A stretch of DNA of 64,000 nucleotides from contig AJFK01000116.1 in assembly GCA_000467715.1 (NCBI GenBank), positions 1 through 64,000 of the forward strand, given 5' to 3'. Below are positions 56,447 through 64,000 of the stretch, in pieces. The notes under the pieces were generated by a model, which was not told the origin of the DNA, made no database searches, and was given only the letters and a program-made list of their open reading frames with translations. The stretch comes from Hysterium pulicare CBS 123377 (lineage: Eukaryota; Ascomycota; Dothideomycetes; Hysteriales; Hysteriaceae). Position 1 is the stretch's first letter. Each line of letters opens with the position of its first letter. A program made the translations under genes and the position numbers.

Positions 56447-57161
56447 AGTTGTGTTTGTGAATGATCTTCATTTTTACTCCATTAGATCCCTCAATCTTCA
56501 ATTGAAAGTAATAGTAACTCCTCTATATGTGTTGATTAACTATGATGATCGGCTTTGTATATTCCTGCTAGATGGTGTCGGATTTGCACGTGATGAGGAT
56601 GTTCATCGGGGTTTCAAACGTTCCAACTGCAAGCCACGCATTACGCGCTCCACTAGAATATCATGAACCAACAACAGCTCACTCGTTTCACTTTGCTCTT
56701 TCTGAAAGTCCTGCCAAGTCCCAAAGTGTATCACAAAAGCGCTTTACAAGGATAATAAGGTTCTTCGCCCCAACATGCGGCTATTACTCCTTCAAGTCCT
56801 CGAAATGGCGCGAGGTTTTCCCTTCGCATCGTATCAGTGAATCTCTATCAATGGAATCCGATGCACTCGCCCATATTTACAGGAGATGAAGGATATTATA
56901 AGGCTTAATCCGCGACACTTAGGATTGTAACTACCGATTCTTGAAGAAGCTTACGAACCTAGACAAGTCAGCGAAGGTCGATTCTTGGTCGCAAACATGG
57001 CGGTTTGGTATATGCATCATCTGCCTCACGATGGGGCCGTGTGATTTTGTTCTTTTCTTTTCCTTTAGTATTCAGTCTTCTGTCAAAGGTGAAGCATCGT
57101 CCCTCCCTCAGACAATCAATTCACGACTCTATTTCGGATATATTCCTAGCTCGATCCCTAA
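56447..57161. other. Intergenic, nothing recognised
   Basis: The 3' flank of the molybdenum-cofactor gene and leader of the membrane protein gene. ORFs up to 105 codons overlap at random. The last ~150 bases are CT-rich on +, consistent with a promoter. Confidence 0.5.
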
Positions 57162-58105
57162 ATGGCGAGGTTACTATATTCTCTGTTTCTACTATCTTCA
57201 TCCTTAGTAATCCGAACCTCAGCAGTGGATTGCTATTCCCTCCTCGGCGAAAAGCTGGACAGTACCTACGGACCATGCAAAACAAATGGCTCAGTAAGCG
57301 GCTGCTGCGCAATAAATCGGCCGCCAGGATCCACCGACGTATGCTTAGACAGCGGTCTATGTATGGCTACAAATGGCGGCTTCATGGGAACAATTTGGAT
57401 GGATGGATGTACGGACCCTACAGGTCAAGACCCAGCGTGTCCGCATTACTGTCCAGATGGTATGAACAATCTCGAGCATACTCGCGCACAGTGTACGAGA
57501 TATATTTAGATGGATGAGAGCTGATATGCTTCTTTCCCACAGCCTCTACAAACTGGTCCGGCTACAACGAAGTTCTAGCCTGGAACATTCAGACCTGCGA
57601 TACCGGTTCCTATTGCTGTAGACCGGTGAACGACGATGCGAACTGCTGCAACAATTCTACAGCACCCCATTTCAAAACCAATGCCATAGGCGCCTTCCTC
57701 TTCGAAACCTCCACGGCTGGGAACGCAGCTTCTTCTGCTCATTCGTCCTCCACCGCGTCGCCAAATGGGGCCGTAACGACAAGTCCGGTTTCGAGCCGGA
57801 CGACAGCGACAGCATCGGCGGATGGAGCTGGTGCTTCGCAGGCTAAGGCATCCGGCGACATGTCCTGTCCGAAAGATAGGAGCGCAGTAGTTGGAGGTGT
57901 GGTTGGTGGGATGTTGGGAGCGGTATGTCTTGCGCTGTTGGGTGCTTTGGCGTACGTGGTACGCAAAGAGAAGAGTAGGTTCCCGCAGGGTTATTTGCAT
58001 AAGAAGGATACCATGTGGGAGAGGAAAGGGGAAAATTTCTATATCTCTGAGGCGGATGGGAGGGAGCTGCCTAAGGAGCTGCCCGGGGGGTCTGCTTGGA
58101 GATAA
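57162..58105 (+). CDS. Single-pass membrane protein with Cys-rich ectodomain
   Basis: Two exons (57162-57459, 57543-58105) give 286 residues. A signal peptide (MARLLYSLFLLSSSLVIRTSA) leads into a Cys-rich ectodomain of about 150 residues with many paired cysteines (GPCKTNGSVSGCCAINR, CLDSGLCMA, CPHYCPDG, CDTGSYCCRP, CCNNST) and N-glycosylation sites. A Ser/Thr/Ala-rich, probably O-glycosylated stalk (~190-225) precedes a transmembrane helix (SAVVGGVVGGMLGAVCLALLGALAYVV) followed by a basic, then charged cytosolic tail of ~48 residues. This layout is common in fungal surface proteins that may sense the cell wall or environment, but I cannot name a function. Splice phases match (GATG|GTATGA, CACAG|CC). 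Confidence 0.85.
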
Positions 58106-58352
58106 TAGGGGTTGGACTGGTCTCAGGATATTGGGAGTGAGCGATTGAGATATAATGCGGACGTTCTAGGAATCTGATATGAGGACTCTCATCGCTCATC
58201 GCTCATCGCTTGATATCATTGGAAGATAGAAGTAAATGTATCATAATATTTGAAACTCACTCAACGCAAGGAAATAGCCTCTACACAGCATTTAGCTCAC
58301 TCTTTCCTATCGATTCATAGCCTATAATACCCAGTATAATTCCCCAGGTAAA

Positions 58353-61300
58353 CTACTCCTCCTCTCCCATATTCTCAAACAAGCCCCCCAATCTCTCATC
58401 AGCTTGAATCAAAACCTCCTTCTCCACTTCCCAATCCACCCCCTCTTCCACCTTCAAAACCGCCTCCAACATACCTACACACGTCCTCAATTCCTTCTTC
58501 ACCGCTTGCAGCTCCTCGCCCCCCTTCCCCTCTTCTTCCAAACACCTGATCCAACAAATCGATACCCCTCTCATCACCTCACCTCTATGAACACTTATCC
58601 TCGGCCACGCGTTTAGAATCACACTTTGCACACCCTTAGCTGCGGCTTCTAGTAGAGGGGGATATGCAGATCCCAAAGGCTCGGAAAGAATGTTTGAGAG
58701 GAGAGGGAGGAGATGTTGGAGGTGTTTTATACTATCTATACCCATAGTTTTGAGGAGAGATGGTAAGTGCGAGAGGATTGTTGTGGCGAGATGTGGGTAA
58801 TTGGAGGGCGCGTTGTAGGCGAGAGGGGATAGGATGCCGCGGCGGAGGAGGGCGTCGAGGAACTTTTCGCGGGGGCGGTTGGGATCTTCGGAGAGGTTGG
58901 CGTTGAGGGTAGATTTCTTGAGGGTGGAGGTTTTGGTGCTGGATGGTTGTGACGTAGGGGTAGTTGAAATAGGATACATTACATCGGCTAAGGCATTGAT
59001 TGCAGGGAATGTCTTGTCTAGTAATTCTATTGATTCTTTTTCTGGGGTTAAAGTGGGCAAGTAGGTGAGAAAGGGGAAAAGAGTTTCCTCGAAGAGTTTT
59101 CCCAGTCCTGTTCGTGCAAGAAGGGGAGGCGGTGTAGATTTGAGGAGGAGTGTGAAGAGTTCACAGCCTTTGGCTTTCCATGATGTGTCTATGTCGTCCA
59201 TCATTTTCAAAATAGGGGGAACAAGTAATCCCCAATTGGCCTCGATACCCTTCGCATCCAGAGTGACCAATACCCAGCGTAAAAGGTCTATCGCATCGCC
59301 TTGCTTAGGATCTTTCCACGGTTCGGCAGCGTCCTCGTTCGGAAATTTCGTTTTCTCTTCTCTTGTCAAGGCAGCTTTATGGCCCGCTGCCGTTAGACTT
59401 GGATGAGGATTTTTCTGCGAGGACGAAAAGAGAGGTCGGATGGTCAGCTGAAGGAAATGGCTAGCGAGACGGGCGGGAAGCTCACTGTTCTTTCCTTCCG
59501 ACTTGTCTCCCTCTTTTCCGTGCAATTCGGTGTGAGCTTTGACAGTCTGGACGACTTCGGTTGGGTCGGTAATGGTTGGGTTACTGAGCTGCCAGGCCAT
59601 GACTACGTCCAGGGCATCTTTCATCCAGGGGCCAGGACGTGTGGATAGAGCCTTCGCTAGTTCTGTACCGGTGATGATGGGTTTGAAGGAGTATGCTTCC
59701 AAGATATCGAGCTTGGTGAGGTGATTAAGAAAGATAGCGTAGGGCTCATAGACAGCTATACGGCATTAATAAGTGTTAAATCTGTGAACAAGCTCGACAC
59801 TTACATTCTTTTGATCTCGAACCAGCAGCGATCTCGTACAAGAGGTTGAACAAGACCTGGCTCCTCCACGACGCGCCCCAACGTCGAATTGCCATGCCTA
59901 GGACATCTCTAGCGGTTGCATCCTCGCCAGCTTGTTTCCGGTGAGGAAACTTGATCCTGGTGTAACATTCATCCTTGAGGTGCCGAATCTCTTCCGAGTT
60001 TTTAAGACTCAAAGTGATCACGTCGCAGACCTTGTTAGGTGCCTTAATTCCCTCCCGAGCCACCAGGAATGCAACATATGGAGGTTGCCTACCTACCTTT
60101 GGAGGTGGAGGAAGGGGGGCATCGGCCCATGGAATCATAGCTGCACAGATCCAGGCTAGATATTTCTCATCAGAACTGCGAGCCAGCGTCGTAGGTATGA
60201 TTGACAACGCTGGAGTGTCAAATGCAGACCCCAAGACTTCATACACACATGAGTATGCTGTTTTCAAGTAAGCTACATCTGGAGTGTAATCGATCTCTCG
60301 TGTGGGATCAGTGAAGATTGTTTCGTAGAGACCGATGCGGTCGATAAGTTCTAGCGCCATGTGAGGATCGGGTCCTTTGAGCATCTTTTCCAACTCGATG
60401 CCAACCCTTTCCCGGCTAATCTTGATTTTCAAGGCTTCTCTGATTTCTTCGTTCTTCATTGCTTTCTCTGTGTCAGGATGAATAGTATAGTTCAGCCGAC
60501 TGGCGAACCGAATCAAGCGTAGGATCCGGAGTGGGTCATCCTTGAAAGTTTGATATGGCTCCAGCGGTGTCCTTATAATCTGCAATCGCATGTCTTCGAA
60601 GCCTTGACCAGTAAAGTCTTCGATTTGTGAAGTTCCCAGGTTGTAGAACATGGCATTGACGGTAGCATCTCGGCGTAAAGCATCTTCCTCCGGCGTGCCA
60701 AATTCCATCTCTGGATTTCGACTGTCATCTTTGTACGTCTCTTTTCTGAGGTTGACCAGATCTATGTCAAGGCCAAGGAGCTTAGTGGTCGTTGTCTCTA
60801 GGTTTTTGGACTTCTCTGGGTTTGCCTCGATCTTGTGGAGATCCACTGGATCCACGCCGTATTTTTCCGAGTTGCCTGGCATCTCGAGATATTCTAGCAT
60901 TTTGAGGCCGAATTGGTATCCTGTCATCTTGTTGATTGCCACATCGATATCATGGCTACCAACACGGAGTAACTTGTCTCGAACCCATCCCCCAGTCCAG
61001 CGGAGCTCAATTTTAGCTTTTGATAGCGCATCGGGTACTTTTACTTCTGACTGAGGTGGCTCCGGAACGTTGGTATCATCAATGAAAGAAGCCACATCCA
61101 GCAACAGTTGGCGCAAAGTAGTCTCGGTCTCTGTGAGCTGCAGAGTTTTGGGATTCGAATTCGGCTCCACCGCCATGGCCTTGTACGGATGAATTATGGT
61201 TGGGGAATGCCTTTCAATCTTCTGCTTTTTCGTACTTCGTTCTTCATCTGAAGTAGAAGGAGATAGAGATTTTTTCGATGACATGCAGTGAGAAGACTTC

Positions 61301-61425
61301 AAAGGTATCACGCCTATCGAATAGCTCGAGACAAGTCGAGGCGGAATATTATAATAAATTGATCCACGTCGGAGAAGTGAAGAAAGAAAAACCGGTGAAA
61401 GAGAACGAAGACTCATAAATGGCAT
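58353..61425 (-). CDS. CCA1: CCA-adding tRNA nucleotidyltransferase fused to a TTI2-like protein
   Basis: Two exons (59805-61425, 58353-59755; 49 nt intron, GTAAGT/TATAG) give 1007 residues. Residues ~145-165 hold the class II nucleotidyltransferase core (GGWVRDKLLRVGSHDIDVAI, with the catalytic DxD), then RRDATVNAMFYN and, near 295, DPLRILRLIRFASRLNY. The C-terminal part of the enzyme continues across the intron (YEPYAIFLNHLTKLDILEAYSFKP, then LAKALSTRPGPWMKDALDVVMAWQLSNP) to about residue 612. Without stop or splice signal the frame runs on into a TTI2/DUF2454-like repeat protein (LPARLASHFLQLTIRPLF near 632; LLRWVLVTLDAKGIEANWGLL; RTGLGKLFEETLFPFLTYLP; YPPLLEAAAKGVQ; GVSICWIRCLEEEG). TTI2 acts with Tel2 and Tti1 to mature PIKK kinases; CCA1 completes tRNA 3' ends. 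Three in-frame ATGs at 61425, 61416 and 61284 allow a mitochondrial (Arg-rich MSLRSLSPVFLSSLLRRG) and a cytosolic form. The gene model is firm; joint function is unknown. Confidence 0.88.
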
Positions 61426-61429
61426 TCAT
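61349..61429 (-). promoter_or_regulatory. Upstream ORF overlapping the CCA1 start codons
   Basis: On the - strand an ATG at 61429 lies four bases upstream of the first CCA1 ATG and in another frame. It encodes 26 residues and stops at 61349-61351, past the ATGs at 61425 and 61416 but before the third in-frame ATG at 61284. Ribosomes translating it would bypass the presequence starts and might reinitiate at 61284. This is read from the sequence; its use is inferred, and it requires the transcript to start further upstream. Confidence 0.45.
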
Positions 61430-61781
61430 GTGAGCAACCTGTCAACCCCTGCAATCGCCCTCCCCCAATGTTTGTGGGAGGCAAACCGAGTGAAGGGAAA
61501 TCAGGCGTAGGATGCCGAAAAGAGAGGTTGTTGCAAGATGATGTTCCCATAGTATGCAGGAAATTAAATGAGGACGGCGTTTGCACCTCAGAGAAAGCCC
61601 AACGTCAGCCTCGGCGTATCGTCACCATCTTCCATCAATAAAACCTACAAATAAGTGCAATCCACCCATTAATACCGCCCAAACCACTCCGACGACTCCC
61701 TCGCTCACCTCAATCCATGAGCGCTCCCCCAGCATTTGTGCGCACACACCATTCTACCTGGGTCCCTCACCGGAGGCTCCC
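61426..61781. promoter_or_regulatory. Divergent promoter of CCA1-TTI2 and TRS85
   Basis: 356 bp separate the two start codons. On +, the half nearest TRS85 is CT-rich and has a ccctcgctcacctcaat stretch just before an out-of-frame ATG at ~61718. No TATA box is clear. Confidence 0.55.
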
Positions 61782-64000
61782 ATGACGCCTTCGCAAGATG
61801 TCTCTCCCTTCAAAGCGCCCCAGTACTCCGACTCGGATTCTCCGATAACATTACCCAAGCGGAGACAATCGCCTACCTCTTCGCTAGCGAGTCTGCCCTA
61901 CAGACGATCTAACACTTCTCTTTCCACGCTCTTCGCCTCGACTTCGACACTTCCGGCCGGATACTCAAGTTCTGGGACCGCAACACCAACAACGTCAGGA
62001 GTCCCAGGCTCAGTATTTTCTCCAGGGTCAAGACAAAATGGCACACAGTCGCCCGCGAATCCTCCGCTAGACAAGCCAGACGAACCTAGGAATCTTATTC
62101 TTCGCGCCTTCGTACCGCATGTGGCCGTACTCGCTTCCGCAGACACAGACGAGATAGTGCGGGCAAAAGGATTTGAAGGAGGACTATTACAACTTCTGCG
62201 ACCATTCGGAGAGTCTGTTCCGGGGAAAGTTACAATAAGAGATAGTGTTGGTGCAAGTAAAAGTTGGGAAGATTTCGGGGTACGGTTTACAGCCATAACC
62301 GATGGTCTCTACCCTAATGCACCCGTACGAAGAAGCACAGAGGCTCGACCAGAAACCGCAAACGGTCAGGATAGAGCAGCAAGGTTTTCGAGGAAAGGTG
62401 GAGATGTTGCACAGATCGAAGAGACAGTCGACCGGCATTTACAGTATTCGGAGTTCCAATCTCAGGATTTGGTTACGGACTATCTCAACCACAAGGATAT
62501 TGCCGCAAGGACGGAAGAATCGACATCACCATTCTATACCCTATATCTGCGAAGGTTGTTATCTGGTCTACCGATGCAACCTCATGAGACATTTGCACAC
62601 CCAGCGGCTTGTGTCATCGCAATCAGCTCTCGAAATCCCAATCCGATAGAAGAGTTACGACGGCTGTATAGCACTACGCATACGGGAGATTTGAGGCTAC
62701 CGCAATGGGTGAATAATGAGTTCCTTCGGTACTATGTTTTAATACACGATGAAGAGGATGGAGAAATTGCGAAGTCTAATTCCCTGTTTGAACAAATGAA
62801 ACGCCATTTCGGCTTACATTGTCACCTTCTAAGGTTAAAGAGTAACCAATGCATATCATCCGACGATGATAGTGTCCGGCTTCCGCTTTGCGAATGGATA
62901 TCTGCTTCGGAAGAATTGGCAGAGATCCAGAAACGAGGTATATTTTCCGAAGACCTTCTCCCCCCTCATGAGCAAGCGCTAAATATCTCAATAGAAACCG
63001 CAGACGAAATAGAAGATACCACACCCTATCTCTTTGATTCTGACATAACCGCTATTCGAACTTTTATCCGCGAGTTAGTCGCGCAATCAGTATTGCCTTT
63101 CATGGAGAGAAATGTAGCCACCTGGAACGAACAAATTCTCGCCCGACGACGAGGTATATCTGGCCGATTCATGTCTCTTTCTAAGCGATGGACCCCGTTT
63201 GGCTCCAACCGCAACTCTTCATCTCCTGCTACTAGCTCCTCCAGTTCGAATTATGACAGCTTACAAGGTTTCTACCGACCTGATGCCCCTGAAGCCCTCA
63301 TGCGTAAACTCGCCGACTACGCCTTCATGCTTCGCGACTTCAAACTCGCGTTCCAAACTTACGATATCCTCCGTACTGACTTTAACAACGACAAGGCCTG
63401 GCTGTATGCCGCGGGTGCAGCTGAGATGGCCAGCTTATCCGCGCTGATGAGTACCGGCCCCCTTTCCTCAAAAACAAGGTTAGACAACATAGATACCTGG
63501 CTCGAGACGGCTAGCTACGGCTATCTCACGCGCTCATCAGCACCCTACTACGCCCTGCGCACTCTGGCACTCGGCCTCGAACTCTTAAAACTCCGTGGTC
63601 CACCCGCCTCAAACGAGGCCGCGAAATGGGCTGGTAAAATCCTAGAACTAGGCATCGTTGGCAAAGTCGGCCAAGCGCTCTTCACAGAACGCGTGAGTGT
63701 GTGCTATACTGCGAAGCCAGCGGCCGGAAGAAAGGGCCTAGGATCTCGAAAACGAAAAGCTGCACTCTGGTCAGTCTTGGCCACAGAAGCTTGGTTAGAA
63801 ATCGATAAACCGCTCCAGGCGGAGAAGAATCTAGATAATGCTTGTCGGTTGTATGGAATCCAGCACAATGGGGCAAGGCTACCGTTTGAAGGAATGCAGG
63901 TCTTTGTCAACGGGTTGAGACAAACTATCCTGGAGCGGAGACTAGCAAACAGAGGATTTGATGACCAGGACGAGGGGGAGCAGGAAGGAGATGAAGGATT
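61782..64000 (+). CDS. TRS85: TRAPP III complex subunit Trs85/TRAPPC8, 5' part
   Basis: One open frame of 739 codons from the ATG at 61782 runs off the right edge, so the 3' part is missing. Trs85 is the specific subunit of TRAPPIII, which activates Ypt1/Rab1 in autophagy and secretory traffic. The N-terminus (MTPSQDVSPFKAPQYSDSDS) and ~100 residues after it are Ser/Pro/Thr-rich. Conserved blocks begin with RNLILRAFVPHVAVLASADTDEIVRAKGF, LLRPFGESVPGKVTIRDSVGASKSWEDFGVRF, and continue through YSEFQSQDLVTDYLNH, HPAACVIAISSRNPNPIEELRRLY, LPQWVNNEFLRYYVLIHDEEDG, ISGRFMSLSKRW, LRKLADYAFMLRDFKLAFQTYDILRTDF and YALRTLALGLELL, the order expected for the family. No intron is needed in the visible part. 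It is divergent from CCA1-TTI2. Confidence 0.93.
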   Translation, partial: MTPSQDVSPFKAPQYSDSDSPITLPKRRQSPTSSLASLPYRRSNTSLSTLFASTSTLPAGYSSSGTATPTTSGVPGSVFSPGSRQNGTQSPANPPLDKPDEPRNLILRAFVPHVAVLASADTDEIVRAKGFEGGLLQLLRPFGESVPGKVTIRDSVGASKSWEDFGVRFTAITDGLYPNAPVRRSTEARPETANGQDRAARFSRKGGDVAQIEETVDRHLQYSEFQSQDLVTDYLNHKDIAARTEESTSPFYTLYLRRLLSGLPMQPHETFAHPAACVIAISSRNPNPIEELRRLYSTTHTGDLRLPQWVNNEFLRYYVLIHDEEDGEIAKSNSLFEQMKRHFGLHCHLLRLKSNQCISSDDDSVRLPLCEWISASEELAEIQKRGIFSEDLLPPHEQALNISIETADEIEDTTPYLFDSDITAIRTFIRELVAQSVLPFMERNVATWNEQILARRRGISGRFMSLSKRWTPFGSNRNSSSPATSSSSSNYDSLQGFYRPDAPEALMRKLADYAFMLRDFKLAFQTYDILRTDFNNDKAWLYAAGAAEMASLSALMSTGPLSSKTRLDNIDTWLETASYGYLTRSSAPYYALRTLALGLELLKLRGPPASNEAAKWAGKILELGIVGKVGQALFTERVSVCYTAKPAAGRKGLGSRKRKAALWSVLATEAWLEIDKPLQAEKNLDNACRLYGIQHNGARLPFEGMQVFVNGLRQTILERRLANRGFDDQDEGEQEGDEG

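Noticed and set aside
57162-57509. 115-residue secreted protein ending at 57509
   Set aside because: The read-through end lies inside an intron; splicing at 57459/57543 gives a continuous Cys-rich ectodomain and a membrane anchor.
58353-61425. Separate genes for the CCA enzyme and the TTI2-like protein
   Set aside because: Splicing the 49 nt intron keeps one frame through both, the downstream frame begins inside CCA1 conserved sequence (EAYSFKPIITG), and no start codon suits a separate TTI2 gene.
1-64000. Retroelement, LINE or DNA-transposon coding sequence
   Set aside because: Both strands were scanned for reverse-transcriptase, integrase and transposase motifs in the translations; none was recognised.
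1-64000. tRNA and rRNA genes
   Set aside because: A few ggttcaa/ggttcga strings (for example near 13010, 3415 and 49630) were examined, but none sits in a cloverleaf with an A-box; a covariance search would be decisive.

Overview
The window is nuclear DNA from a filamentous ascomycete (Pezizomycotina). The evidence is intron style (about 45-65 nt, GTRNGT donors, YAG acceptors), a nirA-type Zn2Cys6 regulator, and a set of fungal housekeeping genes. A helotialean or related leotiomycete is my guess, not something the sequence proves. Exon joins below were made by hand from splice signals, codon phase and protein continuity; every multi-exon model closes in frame.

Layout. 1-526 is the 3' end of a basic nuclear protein. 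527-13965 is gene-poor and holds one convincing gene, a protein with three tandem Cys-rich (zinc-ribbon-like) units (6819-7966). 13966-18318 (-) is the mitochondrial RNA polymerase RPO41. 18.6-19.8 kb holds two diverged copies of a ~220 bp segment, the second running into a decayed erythromycin-esterase-family pseudogene. 20.4-23.0 kb has two unrecognised proteins, one doubtful. 23334-26281 (-) is a six-exon nirA-type Zn2Cys6 regulator, and 27269-31448 (-) a RING-containing SNF2 translocase with a long C-poor upstream tract.

From 34 kb the window becomes gene-dense: a CaCA Ca2+/H+ exchanger (33988-35927 -), an SNA3/SNA4-like UPF0057 protein with a PPxY tail (39136-39718 -), 3-hydroxyisobutyrate dehydrogenase (40120-41399 -), RNA polymerase III subunit RPC37 (42157-43285 -) divergent from DDB1 (43556-47166 +), a three-copy diverged tandem repeat (47.5-48.0 kb), an F-box/2EXR-like protein (48169-49749 -), a TMEM42-like EamA protein (50716-51427 -), TFIIA gamma (52157-52601 -) divergent from V-ATPase c'' (52845-53662 +), a seven-exon gephyrin/cnxE-type molybdenum-cofactor gene with a His-rich linker (53993-56446 +), a single-pass secretory-pathway membrane protein (57162-58105 +), a CCA-adding enzyme fused in frame to a TTI2-like protein (58353-61425 -), and divergent from it the 5' part of TRS85 (61782-64000 +).

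There is no biosynthetic cluster; neighbours mostly serve separate core functions and often share short divergent promoters. The most interesting object is the CCA1-TTI2 fusion, whose first ATG is overlapped by a short upstream ORF that could choose between mitochondrial and cytosolic forms. The erythromycin-esterase fossil with its duplicated upstream segment, the 47.5 kb tandem repeat and the three-unit Cys-rich protein follow. No LTR element, LINE, transposase, CRISPR array or tRNA gene was recognised.
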